A stretch of DNA of 64,000 nucleotides from Novosphingobium sp. PhB165 (GTDB lineage Bacteria > Pseudomonadota > Alphaproteobacteria > Sphingomonadales > Sphingomonadaceae). The position numbers and the translations under genes are program-made. The DNA is taken from contig NZ_SLVB01000007.1 of the NCBI RefSeq assembly GCF_004341845.1, positions 170,669 to 234,668 on the forward strand. Reading direction: 5' to 3'. The notes under the pieces are model-generated. The model was not told the DNA's origin and ran no database searches. It was given only the letters and a program-made list of their open reading frames with translations. Of this stretch, positions 1 through 9,438 are shown one piece after another (the stretch's first letter is position 1; each line of letters starts with the position of its first letter).

Positions 1-2820
1 ACGCCGGCGATGAGCCGAGATCGCTGCACCGGCATCTCACTGTCTCAGGCGCTGGTGGAACTGGGGCAGAAGTCGGGCATCACACTGGCCTTCAACGCAG
101 CGCGCGTTCCCAATCGATGCGTCTCCCGGCCCGATCAGAGGGACGCGATGAAGGCACTGGCAGACCTTGCCAGACAGGCGAACCTGCGCCTCGTCACGCT
201 TCGTCCCAATCTCTATGCGCTGCTCCCTGCCGCGCGGGAAAATGACCGGCAACCGGCGCGCGGCCCGGCAAAGGCACCGGCCGCGCCCAAGACCATCGCC
301 GCGCCCGAAGACAGCATCGTCGTAATGGCGCGGCGCGACGACGAAGCGGCGGCGAGCATGGTTTCCCGGCTGGCGACGGCGCCGACGGACATGGTCAGCG
401 GAGACACGATGCGGCGGCTCCCCGCCACCAGCGCCGCCGATGCGCTGCGGCTCGTCCCGGGCCTGCAATTCGACAACCAGCGCGGCGTGCAGGTCTACCT
501 GTTCGCGCGCGGCCTCGATTCCTCGTTCCATCTGGCAAAACTGGATGGGCGGACGGTGGCGATCAACGATCTCATCGAGAACGGCACGCCGATGGGGCGC
601 AGTTTCCGCTTCGAGATGCTGCCTCCGGAGCTGATCGACACGATCGCGGTCACCAAGACCAATGCGACCGGCGACATGGATCCCACCATCGGCGTGACGG
701 CCGATGTGAAGACACCCCGCCCTTTCACCACTGGACGCCAGTTGGTGCTGGCCGTGCAACAGACGCGCAGCGAACTGCGCCCTGAGCCTGCGAACGCGAT
801 TTCCGGGCTGGCGAGCTGGGTCAACGAGGCGGGCAATTTCGGCATTCTGGGCGTTCTGGCGAGCCGGAACCTCCATCTGCGCAACGACCGCCTGATGGAG
901 TTCGAATGGACGAAGGACCGTTGGCCGGACCTGTTCCCGGCGGGGACCTACACGCCCGGCCGGGTGCGGCCCACTATCGAGCTTGAGGATCGGCGGCAGA
1001 AATCCGCTTTCGTCGCGCTGCAATGGCAACCCGCCCCGGGGCATCAGCTGGAACTCACGGCGCTGCGCACTCGGCTGGATGTTCACTACGACGAGTTCGG
1101 CCTCGACATCTATCCCGACGATCCGACCTACAACGATCCCGAATTCGTTCCGGGCACGGCGAAACTGGTCGGCAATACCGTGGTTGCCGGCACTATCGAC
1201 AATGTCCGCTGGATGGGCTCGCAGGAGACGAGCCTCAACCGCCACGATCTTCTGGTCACGGGCCTGAAGTACACCGGGGCGGCAGCGGCATGGCAGTGGA
1301 GCGCGGATATCGCCTATTCGAATGCCCACAGCTATCACCCGGACGGACAAGGCACCTCGCGCGAGCGCATCGCGTTTCTTGCGCCGCTGACCTTCGATTT
1401 TTCCGGCGGTTACAAGAAGATCGCCAGCCTTGCGACGAATGTGAACCTGCTCGACCCCGCGACCTATCAGGGCTGGATCTACAATTACGCGCCCAAGGAT
1501 TCGCGCGATACCGATGCCTCGGGGCGGGTGGACGTGGTGCGCAGCCTCTCGTCCGTGGCCACCACGCTTCGCGCGGGGATCACGTTCGAGCGCAGGACAA
1601 GGCGATATTGGCGCCGGGATTACTTCGTGAACGATCTGGTCGGCACGCCGCTGAGCGACTTGCCCGCAGGTTCCATCGTCACGATGCCGGTGAGCGATGC
1701 GTTTTCCGGCGAGGGCGGGATTCCCCACGAATGGCTGGTCCCGAAAGCGGGCGCCATTGCCGATATGCTGCTGACGCCCGGTGTGCTGAGCCAGCCGCTC
1801 ACCGCCGACGATCTTGCCGCCACGTACGACATCGTCGAGAACGTGCGGGCGGGCTATCTCGCCGCCGACTTCGCGAGCAATCTGGGCGATCTGCCGCTTA
1901 CGGCCACGGCAGCGCTGCGGGTCAGCGATACCCGGCAGCGCTCCAGCGGCTATCAGGAAATCGGCGAGACGGCCTATCCGGTCTCCTATTCGCGGCGCTA
2001 TGTCGTCGCTTTACCCAGCGTGGCGGCCAGGCTGGATCTCGGTCCGTCGTGGGTGCTCCGTCTGGCCGCCGCGCGCAGTTTCACGCGGCCCAATCTCACC
2101 GATATCGCTCCGCGTTTCACCACCTCGCTGGAGAACCGCACCGCCTCGGGCGGCAATCCGGACCTCAAACCCTTCACCGGCACAAACGTGGATATCGCGC
2201 TGAGCTACTACGGGCCGGGCACCAGTTCGGCGACGCTCACGCTGTTCCAGCGCTATCTGGACAATTATCTGACATCGCAGAACAAGCCGGTGGACGTGCC
2301 GATTTATGGCACGCTGATCGAAAGCATTACCGTGAACGGCAATGCCGCGGTGGTTTCGGGGATCGAGGCCGATTGGTCCGTGCCTGTCGATCTGCCCCAT
2401 CCGCTGGGCGGACGGCTGGCACTGGACGGATCGGTCACGCTCAACGGCGTGCGCGCCAGTTTCGATGCCGGGGACCGCGTCATCCGCAACGAACTCGTGG
2501 GCCTGTCCCGCTTGAGCCTGACCGCGCGGGCGCATTACACGCGGGATCGCTGGAGCCTCAATCTCGGCTATTTCTGGCGGAACCGCTACCTCAATTCCTA
2601 CGGCAGCAGCACCGTGGGCGAAGAGTACGTCGCGCCGCTGGGCACGCTGGATGCACAGATAAGCTGGGCAGGACCCCGCAATCTCGTCTTCAGTTTCGGC
2701 GCAACCAACGTTACCGACGCCCGGAAATATCTCTACGGCATCGATGCCAGCCAGCCCAAGGAGGTCAATATCTTCGGGCGCCGCTTTGTCCTTTCCGCTA
2801 CCTGGAAGTTGAACCCCTGA
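1..2820 (+). CDS. TonB-dependent receptor with N-terminal STN domain (5' end outside window)
   Basis: Outer-membrane TonB-dependent transporter of the signalling (transducer) type. The frame is open to the left edge, and the first in-window ATG (position 10) lies at the beginning of the STN domain. The signal peptide and true start are therefore outside the window. Counting from that ATG, the STN domain covers about residues 5-72 (…LSQALVELGQKSGI…), a TonB-box-like stretch DSIVVMA is near 101-107, the plug is about 120-235, and the rest is the 22-strand barrel. STN domains pass a ligand-binding signal to a FecR protein. The next two genes are a sigma factor and a FecR, and the stop overlaps the sigma start (TGATG). 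This fits a FecA-FecI-FecR type circuit. The ligand is unknown. Confidence 0.9.
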   Translation, partial: TPAMSRDRCTGISLSQALVELGQKSGITLAFNAARVPNRCVSRPDQRDAMKALADLARQANLRLVTLRPNLYALLPAARENDRQPARGPAKAPAAPKTIAAPEDSIVVMARRDDEAAASMVSRLATAPTDMVSGDTMRRLPATSAADALRLVPGLQFDNQRGVQVYLFARGLDSSFHLAKLDGRTVAINDLIENGTPMGRSFRFEMLPPELIDTIAVTKTNATGDMDPTIGVTADVKTPRPFTTGRQLVLAVQQTRSELRPEPANAISGLASWVNEAGNFGILGVLASRNLHLRNDRLMEFEWTKDRWPDLFPAGTYTPGRVRPTIELEDRRQKSAFVALQWQPAPGHQLELTALRTRLDVHYDEFGLDIYPDDPTYNDPEFVPGTAKLVGNTVVAGTIDNVRWMGSQETSLNRHDLLVTGLKYTGAAAAWQWSADIAYSNAHSYHPDGQGTSRERIAFLAPLTFDFSGGYKKIASLATNVNLLDPATYQGWIYNYAPKDSRDTDASGRVDVVRSLSSVATTLRAGITFERRTRRYWRRDYFVNDLVGTPLSDLPAGSIVTMPVSDAFSGEGGIPHEWLVPKAGAIADMLLTPGVLSQPLTADDLAATYDIVENVRAGYLAADFASNLGDLPLTATAALRVSDTRQRSSGYQEIGETAYPVSYSRRYVVALPSVAARLDLGPSWVLRLAAARSFTRPNLTDIAPRFTTSLENRTASGGNPDLKPFTGTNVDIALSYYGPGTSSATLTLFQRYLDNYLTSQNKPVDVPIYGTLIESITVNGNAAVVSGIEADWSVPVDLPHPLGGRLALDGSVTLNGVRASFDAGDRVIRNELVGLSRLSLTARAHYTRDRWSLNLGYFWRNRYLNSYGSSTVGEEYVAPLGTLDAQISWAGPRNLVFSFGATNVTDARKYLYGIDASQPKEVNIFGRRFVLSATWKLNP

Positions 2821-3374
2821 TGCCAGACGGTCAGCATGGTCCCTTGTCGTTCAGCCGGCGGTTGGAGGAAGCGCGTGCGTTCGACGCTTTCGTGCAGCGG
2901 CACCGCATGCCGCTCGAACGCTATTTCCGGCGGCGCGGCGCCACGCATGAGGAAGCCGAGGACCTGACGCAATGCGTCTTCCTCAAGCTGCTGGACAAGA
3001 TGAAGACGGAAAACGCCGACGTGCCGGACGGCTATGTCTTCTCCGCGGCGGCGAGCGTCTTCATCGATCATCGCCGCAGCCTTTCGGTCAGGCCGATCGG
3101 CGCGCTGGCTACCGCGCTCGACGAGAATTTGGCATGCGACGCGCCGCTTCAGGATCGCATTGTTGAGGATCGGGAAAATCTGCGCGTTATACGCAAGAGA
3201 ATTCTTGCCTTGCCATCAAAGCTTTCGCGTGCGTTCATTCTTCATCGTTTCGACCAGTTATCCCAGGCTGAGATATCCCGGCGAATGAACGTGTCCGTAA
3301 GTTCTGTAGAAAAATACATAGCCGCAGCGCTGGAGAAATTGGGTTACCCGATGGCCGGATCCGATGACGAATGA
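2820..3374 (+). CDS. ECF RNA polymerase sigma factor (FecI-like)
   Basis: A 184-residue sigma-70 family factor of the extracytoplasmic-function class. Region 2 is about residues 20-90, with the typical THEEAEDLTQCVFLKLL helix. Region 4 is about residues 125-180, with a helix-turn-helix around LSQAEISRRMNVSVSSVEKYI. The start ATG overlaps the preceding receptor stop in TGATG, which suggests translational coupling. The stop overlaps the following FecR gene by 11 bases. Order and overlaps indicate surface signalling in which FecR holds the sigma factor until the STN receptor binds its ligand. Probable targets are the flanking receptor genes, but I cannot identify the promoter motif. Confidence 0.92.
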   Translation: MPDGQHGPLSFSRRLEEARAFDAFVQRHRMPLERYFRRRGATHEEAEDLTQCVFLKLLDKMKTENADVPDGYVFSAAASVFIDHRRSLSVRPIGALATALDENLACDAPLQDRIVEDRENLRVIRKRILALPSKLSRAFILHRFDQLSQAEISRRMNVSVSSVEKYIAAALEKLGYPMAGSDDE

Positions 3375-4377
3375 CGAAAGGCAGGCCGGGGCTCGCGATC
3401 CCGCCTTCGATGCCATTGCCGAACTCGTCACGCGCGGCCTTGCCGGTCCGCTGAGCGCGGAGGATTCCGCCGAACTCGACCGCCTGATCGAGACGACGCC
3501 GAACGGCGGGTGCTTTGCCGAAGAGCTTGTGGACCGCTGGACGCTCGCCGGCATTGCCGGAGACCCGCGCGGCACGCCGGCCACGTCCGATCTCGACGTG
3601 CCGGTGACCGAGGAATACGCGGCCGTGCCGGAAACCGAAGAACGCGGCCATGGCTGGCGCCGCCGCATCGTCGGCCTGGTCGCCGCTGTCGTGGTTCTAG
3701 CGGTTGGCGGCGGTCTTGCGGTTCACATGCTGCGATCGCAAGCCGTGCAGCCCGTGCTGATCGCCGCGACCGATGCGCCGATGACCACGACCTTGCAGGA
3801 CGGTTCGCGGGTTTCGCTCTCGCGCGACGGCAAAGTGCTGGTGCGGATGGAGGAGCATCGGCGGGTGCTGCAGCAGATCGGGGGCGAAGCCTATTACGAG
3901 GTGGCCAAGGACCACACCCGGCCCTTCACCGTGGAAACGTCCGGCTACCGCGTGACGGCGCTGGGAACGCGCTTCAATGTTTCTCCCGACCCCACCGGAA
4001 CGCAGATCGACCTGCTGGAAGGCCGCCTGCGCATCGAGACCGACCGCCCCGGCGACCAGCCGGTCTTCCTGACCGCGGGACAACGCTTCGTCGGCGGCGC
4101 GCATCCCCGGATCGAGGCGGCAAATCCGGCAGCGGCCGATTGGCGGTCCGGCCGCCTCGTGTTCAACGACATGCCGCTGAGCGAAGTGGCCGCGAAACTG
4201 TCCTACTACAGCGGACGCCGCGTCGGCATCCGCAGCCCGGCGGCAGGCAAGCTGCGGTTTTCCGGCGTGCTGCGCTGGGACATGCCCGGCGATTGGTCGG
4301 CCGCGTTCGAAGCGACGCTTCCGGTGAAAGTCGAGCAGGCGCCCGATGGCATCGAGATCGTCGCCCTCGCTGATTGA
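3364..4377 (+). CDS. FecR family anti-sigma regulator
   Basis: A 337-residue single-pass inner-membrane regulator. The cytoplasmic N-terminus has the DUF4880-like sigma-binding segment (about residues 14-62, with DRWTLAGIAGD). One membrane helix lies around 100-122 (IVGLVAAVVVLAVGGGLAV). The periplasmic FecR domain is about 130-225, and a DUF4974-like C-terminal part (about 255-335, FNDMPLSEVAAKLSYYSG) should contact the receptor STN domain. The start overlaps the sigma gene by 11 bases, so the two are coupled. The partner sigma factor is the one at 2820; the sensed ligand is unknown. Confidence 0.92.
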   Translation: MTNDERQAGARDPAFDAIAELVTRGLAGPLSAEDSAELDRLIETTPNGGCFAEELVDRWTLAGIAGDPRGTPATSDLDVPVTEEYAAVPETEERGHGWRRRIVGLVAAVVVLAVGGGLAVHMLRSQAVQPVLIAATDAPMTTTLQDGSRVSLSRDGKVLVRMEEHRRVLQQIGGEAYYEVAKDHTRPFTVETSGYRVTALGTRFNVSPDPTGTQIDLLEGRLRIETDRPGDQPVFLTAGQRFVGGAHPRIEAANPAAADWRSGRLVFNDMPLSEVAAKLSYYSGRRVGIRSPAAGKLRFSGVLRWDMPGDWSAAFEATLPVKVEQAPDGIEIVALAD

Positions 4378-4501
4378 GGCCCCTCCAAAGTTTTTTGTTG
4401 CAGTTTTATTTAAGTTTTGAGGGTCGCCCGGGCGGCTCCGTTTCCCCCAGCGAGGTCCGTCCAAACCGGCGGACCCATGAAACGCTCTCGTTGGGGAAAA
4501 C

Positions 4502-7303
4502 ATGTCATTTGATCTAACTCGCCGGACGGCTCCCGGCATCGCCAGTCTGTTCGCATTGTCGATAGCGCTGGCAACGCCGGCGATGGCCCGCGGCGCTGAC
4601 GCTACGGCAGACGACGCCGCATCGGCCGGGAATTCGGGCGACGCACTGGAATCGGCAGCGTCGGACTCCAGCATTCTCGTCTCCGGCACCCGCGCCAGCG
4701 ACGCCATTGCCGCCAAGCGCGATGCCATCGGCGTGAGCGAAGTCATGTCGCGCGACGAACTGAAAGTGCGCGCGGGCGCGACCGTCGTCGATGTGATCTC
4801 GCACCTGCCCGGCCTTTCGGGCTCCAGCGACATGGGACTTGGCCAGGCGGCGACCGGCGAGCAGGAATTCGTCTCGATCCGCGGCATCGATTCCTCCTAC
4901 AATGCCTATACGATGAACGGCGTGCGCTTGCCGCAGGCCGATCCCAATTCCCGCGCGCTGTCGCTGAAGATGCTGCCGCCCAACGGCATCCAGTCGGTCG
5001 TCGTATCGAAGACCCCGAGCGTCGACATGGATGGGGACGCCATCGGCGGCATCATCGACATCCGCACGCCGACCGCGTTCGATTACGACGGCCCGCACAT
5101 CGGCATCAACGTGCAGGGTCATGGCGCCCAGCTCGCCCGCAGGAGCGGTGCCGACTGGGGCGGCGGCGGTGCTTCCGCCGAGTTCGCACGCCGGTTCGGC
5201 AATGGCGCATGGGGTATCTACGCCACCGCCTTCTACGACGAGAAGAACACCGCCGGCCAGACGGTCGAGGCCACCGGCTATGCGCCCGATCTCGCTTCGG
5301 AAGCCAGCGACACCAACTATCGCGACATCAGCGGGCTGACCGCCACGGGCGTGCGCTATGACTACTACGTCAGCAACATCAAGCGGTTCGGCGGCAACGC
5401 CTCGCTCGACTATCGCGGCGCCACGCAGACGTTCAGCCTGCAAGGGTCCTATGCCCGCTACAAGATGACCGGCGAGGAGACGCAGCACAGCATCCTCAAC
5501 GGCCAGAAGAGCCTCTATTCCAACGGTACCACCTACAGCCCGGTCGGCATCATGCCCGGCGGCTATTTCCAGCTGCGCGACCAGACCGAGCAGATGATCA
5601 CGGTAAAGGCCAAGGGCACGACCGACCTCGGCAAGCTTCACCTCGCCTACGAAGGCTCGTTCGGGCGCAGCACCACGGCCCGGCCGAACTATATCGAGGG
5701 CAGTCTCTACGGCACGGTCAACACCACCGGCTATGCGACCGGCATCGATCTCAGCAATCCGGCGAACACCAAGGTCAGCTACGATTCCGATGCCACGCGC
5801 GACTACGCGCTGAACCCCGACGGCGTCAGCCTCTGGAAATTCCAGGGTTCGGACAGCAGCAGCGCGGCCAACATGTACACCGGCCGCTTCGATGCGACCT
5901 ATGACGTGAAGAGCGGCATCCTCGACACGCTGGTCGCGGGCTTTAAGGTCAGCGCCACCGACCGTAACCAGTATCAGCACCAGTTCTTCGGCGACAATGG
6001 CGACAATTTCGTCATCGTCGACAGCAACGGGGTCAAGCGCCCGTTCGACAATCCCGCCGGGCCGGTTTCCTCGGCGCTGCCAGGCCGTAACCTGTCCTCG
6101 ATACTCGGCAACTACGCCGGCACGTTCCGCGTCTATGACCGTTCGACCTTCGAGAACGGCGTCCTGCCTTATATCTACACCGATCAATACGCGCTCGACG
6201 CCGATGGCAATGTAGTGGGCAACCCCGGCGCCTATACGGTGAACGACTACAACCGCTATACTGTAAAGGGGCAGGAGGACATCTACGCCGCCTATGCCGC
6301 CGCGAACTTCAAGATCGGCGACCTGACCGCCGCCGCCGGCCTGCGCTACGAATACACGCACTTCAGCAGCAGCCAGTGGTCGGTGGACGGCGATACCGGC
6401 GCTTTCCAGAAATCAGGCAACAACTACGGCGAACTGCTGCCGAGCCTGATCCTTTCGTACCGCCCGAACGCCGAACTGGTGCTGCGCGGCGCGGCGCGCC
6501 GTTCGTTCACCCGCCCGGCTTTCGGCCTGCTCGCCAGCCCGGTCGTCATTTCCCGCAACGACATCACCGGCGATATCTCCGGCATCAGCGCGGGCAACCC
6601 GGACCTCAAGGCCTCGACCGCCAACAACTACGACCTGTCCGCCGAATGGTACGGCGCGCATGACACCGTCCTTTCCGTTGCCGGCTATTACAAGACGATC
6701 AACGACTTCATCTACTCCGCCAGTTCCACCGGCGCGCTGCCGTCGGCAAGTAATGCCACCAGCAACAACGGCGGTGTCACCACCTCGATCCCCGAGAACG
6801 GCAAGGACGCCGATCTCTACGGCATCGAGCTCAATGCCCGCCATTACCTGCGCGACCTGCCGGGCTTCCTGAGCGGCTTCGGCGTGGGCGGCACGCTCAC
6901 GCTCCAGCGCTCGAGCGCGGACAGCGGTCGGACCGATCATTACGGCCGCAAGACCTGGCTGCCGCGCGCGCCGGAGACCATCTACAATCTCGACCTGTTC
7001 TACGACGCGCATGGCGTTCACGCCAACCTTGCCTACCAGTATCAGGGGCTGCAGCTGCTCGGCCTGACCAGCAACAACCTCGACACTTATCTGCAACCCT
7101 CGAAGACGCTGGACCTTAGTGTCGGCTATACCTTCGGCAACGTGAGCATCAGCGGCTCGGTCCAGAACCTCACCAACAACGTGCTGTTCTACAAGACGCT
7201 GGGCAAGTCGAAGCAATACCTCGGCACGCAGGACGGAGGCGGCAACGGCTCCTATGTGGCCACCGGGCGCTTCTTCAACCTTTCGGCATCGCTGAACTTC
7301 TAA
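4502..7303 (+). CDS. TonB-dependent receptor (no STN domain)
   Basis: A 933-residue outer-membrane active transporter. It has a signal peptide ending near residue 29 (LATPAMA), a TonB-box-like SILVSGT around residues 57-63, a plug at about 75-200 containing FVSIRGIDSSYNAYTMNGV, and a C-terminal barrel ending in the classical aromatic residue (LSASLNF). The overall pattern is that of the large carbohydrate/aromatic-type receptor subfamily common in sphingomonads. A ribosome-binding site (GGGGA) lies 6 bases before the ATG. It follows the sigma/FecR pair after a 124-base gap with T-rich DNA, so it may be a target of that sigma factor. It is followed by a strong hairpin and a secreted PHP hydrolase that may act on the same substrate (inference). 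Confidence 0.93.
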   Translation: MSFDLTRRTAPGIASLFALSIALATPAMARGADATADDAASAGNSGDALESAASDSSILVSGTRASDAIAAKRDAIGVSEVMSRDELKVRAGATVVDVISHLPGLSGSSDMGLGQAATGEQEFVSIRGIDSSYNAYTMNGVRLPQADPNSRALSLKMLPPNGIQSVVVSKTPSVDMDGDAIGGIIDIRTPTAFDYDGPHIGINVQGHGAQLARRSGADWGGGGASAEFARRFGNGAWGIYATAFYDEKNTAGQTVEATGYAPDLASEASDTNYRDISGLTATGVRYDYYVSNIKRFGGNASLDYRGATQTFSLQGSYARYKMTGEETQHSILNGQKSLYSNGTTYSPVGIMPGGYFQLRDQTEQMITVKAKGTTDLGKLHLAYEGSFGRSTTARPNYIEGSLYGTVNTTGYATGIDLSNPANTKVSYDSDATRDYALNPDGVSLWKFQGSDSSSAANMYTGRFDATYDVKSGILDTLVAGFKVSATDRNQYQHQFFGDNGDNFVIVDSNGVKRPFDNPAGPVSSALPGRNLSSILGNYAGTFRVYDRSTFENGVLPYIYTDQYALDADGNVVGNPGAYTVNDYNRYTVKGQEDIYAAYAAANFKIGDLTAAAGLRYEYTHFSSSQWSVDGDTGAFQKSGNNYGELLPSLILSYRPNAELVLRGAARRSFTRPAFGLLASPVVISRNDITGDISGISAGNPDLKASTANNYDLSAEWYGAHDTVLSVAGYYKTINDFIYSASSTGALPSASNATSNNGGVTTSIPENGKDADLYGIELNARHYLRDLPGFLSGFGVGGTLTLQRSSADSGRTDHYGRKTWLPRAPETIYNLDLFYDAHGVHANLAYQYQGLQLLGLTSNNLDTYLQPSKTLDLSVGYTFGNVSISGSVQNLTNNVLFYKTLGKSKQYLGTQDGGGNGSYVATGRFFNLSASLNF

Positions 7304-7320
7304 CGAACCTTCACTCCAGG

Positions 7321-7354
7321 GGCGGGGCCGGGATCTTCCGGCCCCGCCGTTTTT
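7321..7354 (+). terminator. Rho-independent terminator after the second receptor
   Basis: A perfect 11-bp stem (GGCGGGGCCGG, 7321-7331, with its complement at 7338-7348) and a 6-base loop are followed by G and five T. It sits 17 bases after the receptor stop. It is only 26 bases before the ATG of the next gene, so that gene depends on read-through or on a promoter within very little space. Confidence 0.9.
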
Positions 7355-7380
7355 CGTCAGATGCGAGTTTGGAATTTTCA

Positions 7381-8907
7381 ATGAAGCACGCCGCCTGGCC
7401 CTCTATCGCACTCGCCACTTTCGCCTTTGCCGCGCCCGCGCATGCGGCGACCGACCTTCCCGACACGGTGCTCTCCGGCGTGCTGGAGCGCGGCGACCTC
7501 GGCAGCTACCGCGAGCTGCCGTTCGACGTGCCTGAAGGAACCAGCAAGATCACCGTCGATATCGCCTGGGAAGGGCGCGAGAACGGCACGATCCTGGTGA
7601 CGGGGCTCTACGATCCCGAGCGCCTGCGGGGCTGGGGCGGGGGCATCAAGCCGCACATCGTGGTGGCCAACACTTTCGCCAGTTCGTCCTACCTGCCCGG
7701 CCCCATTCGCGCGGGCCGGTGGCGACTGAGCCTCTCGGTCGCAAGCATCCGCCCGGGTCAGACCTCGCACTATAAGATGACGGTGCACTACGATCGCGGC
7801 CCTGCCGCGCAAGTCATCTCGCCGGTCCCGGTCAATGCCGCTCCCGGCTGGTATCGCGGCGACCTGCATGTGCACACCGGCCAAAGCGACGCCGCGTGCC
7901 GCAGCCAGAGCGGCCGGGCCATCCCCTGCCCGGTCTATTTCTCGCTCAGGCAGGCATCCGATCGCGCCCTCGATTTCGTGGTGGTGACCGATCACAACGT
8001 GAATTCGCAGGTCCCCTTCCTCGCGGAACTGGCTCCCTATTTCGACAGGATGCTGGTGATCCCCGGCCGGGAAATGACGACCCAGTACGGCCATTACAAC
8101 CTGCTCGGCATCACCGATTTCGTGGACTTCCGGCTTGGCGCGCCCGGCGCCGCCGATATCAATGCGCTGTTCGATGCCTCGGCCGAGACCGGCGCGCTGA
8201 TTTCGGTGAACCATCCCGAGATTCCCACGGGCGAGGATTGCCTCGGCTGCGGCTGGAGCGCGCCGAACACCGATTACAGCCGCGTCACATCGATGGAAGT
8301 CGCCAATGGCGGCATCGCGGCTGACAACAACGGCGCCTTCGATGACGGCAAGGGCTCCGGCACGGCCTATTGGGAAGACCTGCTCTCCAAGGGCTTCCAC
8401 CTCACCGGCGTCGGCGGCAGCGACAACCACGATCCCGTCGACGGGCATCGCGGCAGTTCGCCGGTGGGCGGACAATCGCCCATCGGGACACCGACCACAG
8501 TGGTCCATGCACAGTCGCTTTCGCAGCCCGATATCCTCAAGGGCATCCAGTCCGGTCGGGTCTTCATCGACGTGGACGGATCGCATCGCGGAGCCCTGCT
8601 CGACATGTCCGCCACCAGCGGCAAGAGCGAGGCCGTGATGGGCGGAACGCTGGAACGCCGGCCCGGCGGCTCGGTCGACGCGCTCATCACGGTCGACGGC
8701 ATGAAGGGCAACAGGGTCGATCTCATTGTCGATGGCCGCCATCAAACGCTCAGCGGCGGCGAAAGTCTGGCGAGCGGCCAGGCCGCGCTACAGTTTCGCC
8801 TTCCGGCGTCCGCCAGGGCGCGCTGGTTCAGGGCCGATATCCGCGACCAGTCAGGCAAGCGTCTCCTGATCGGAAACCCGATCTACATCGTTGCGCCACG
8901 TCCCTAG
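7381..8907 (+). CDS. CehA/McbA-family PHP-domain metallohydrolase, secreted
   Basis: A 508-residue exported hydrolase. The ATG at 7381 is preferred over an in-frame TTG at 7369 because it begins directly with a signal peptide (cleavage near AAPAHA, residues 18-23). Residues about 30-145 form a beta-rich N-terminal domain. The PHP catalytic domain starts at residue 159 with metal-binding motifs DLHVH (161-165), TDHN (203-206), an E at 231 (GREMTT), H238, VNHPE and GSDNHD, as in the CehA/McbA family. Family members hydrolyse carbamates, phosphoesters and related bonds with metal help; the substrate here is not known. It lies just behind a TonB receptor, which suggests a role in breaking down the imported ligand in the periplasm (inference). 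Confidence 0.85.
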   Translation: MKHAAWPSIALATFAFAAPAHAATDLPDTVLSGVLERGDLGSYRELPFDVPEGTSKITVDIAWEGRENGTILVTGLYDPERLRGWGGGIKPHIVVANTFASSSYLPGPIRAGRWRLSLSVASIRPGQTSHYKMTVHYDRGPAAQVISPVPVNAAPGWYRGDLHVHTGQSDAACRSQSGRAIPCPVYFSLRQASDRALDFVVVTDHNVNSQVPFLAELAPYFDRMLVIPGREMTTQYGHYNLLGITDFVDFRLGAPGAADINALFDASAETGALISVNHPEIPTGEDCLGCGWSAPNTDYSRVTSMEVANGGIAADNNGAFDDGKGSGTAYWEDLLSKGFHLTGVGGSDNHDPVDGHRGSSPVGGQSPIGTPTTVVHAQSLSQPDILKGIQSGRVFIDVDGSHRGALLDMSATSGKSEAVMGGTLERRPGGSVDALITVDGMKGNRVDLIVDGRHQTLSGGESLASGQAALQFRLPASARARWFRADIRDQSGKRLLIGNPIYIVAPRP

Positions 8908-9080
8908 ACGCGATCCGCCTAGGTATCATCGACTTTCTGACCTTTGCAGTTCATCATCAGGGCGTGGAAGGCGCTGGGAGTGACGCCCATGACCTCGTAT
9001 CGTGACAGCTGGCGAGAAGTCAGTCGCAACACGATTATCCGGCTCGAGTGCGTCTTGTTTCGGTAAGCCATGGAACGGCT

Positions 9081-9438
9081 CAGTGTTCGAAGCGGTGGAG
9101 GATGAAGGGCAAAGAAATTTCGACGGATAGCCGGCGAGGTAACGGCAAGTACCAAAACAGGAACAGCATGGCAGTATTCCTGGCTTGACGGCGGCACCCA
9201 CATCATCGAGCGGACGGAGAGCGGCGAACTTTTAATGCAGGACGGACGTGCCCGTTGTCTGGCACTCCGATCTGCATTCCAGTGGGATCGGTCACGGAAG
9301 CTGGTACCAAGGCAATTGTATGTCGGCTTCCCCTTTCGCCTCTGCGAAGCAGATGAGGTGGATGGCTCCCGCTCACGGCATCTAGGTGCCAAAGTGTGAA
9401 GGCTATCAGGCATTCACGAGCAGATGGGAGCCACCCAG
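9081..9438 (+). ncRNA. Candidate IS110 bridge-RNA region
   Basis: This is the 358-base non-coding left end of the IS110-type element, directly upstream of the transposase ATG. In characterised IS110-group elements such as IS621 the equivalent segment is transcribed into a structured bridge RNA that pairs with target and donor DNA. No convincing protein is encoded here on either strand. I cannot delimit the RNA or its loops by eye, so this is a positional inference only. Confidence 0.3.

Noticed and set aside
1023..2819. Extended frame leading into the sigma factor at 2820
   Set aside because: The upstream part is Arg/Ser-rich out-of-frame receptor sequence. Family length and the TGATG overlap place the start at 2820.
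4514..6361. Long 615-codon frame on the minus strand inside the second TonB receptor
   Set aside because: It is antisense to a clear receptor. The protein is Val/Gly/Arg-rich without motifs, as expected from high-GC shadow frames.
8919..9413. 164-codon minus-strand frame before the IS transposase
   Set aside because: It spans the proposed IS left end and has no recognisable domain.
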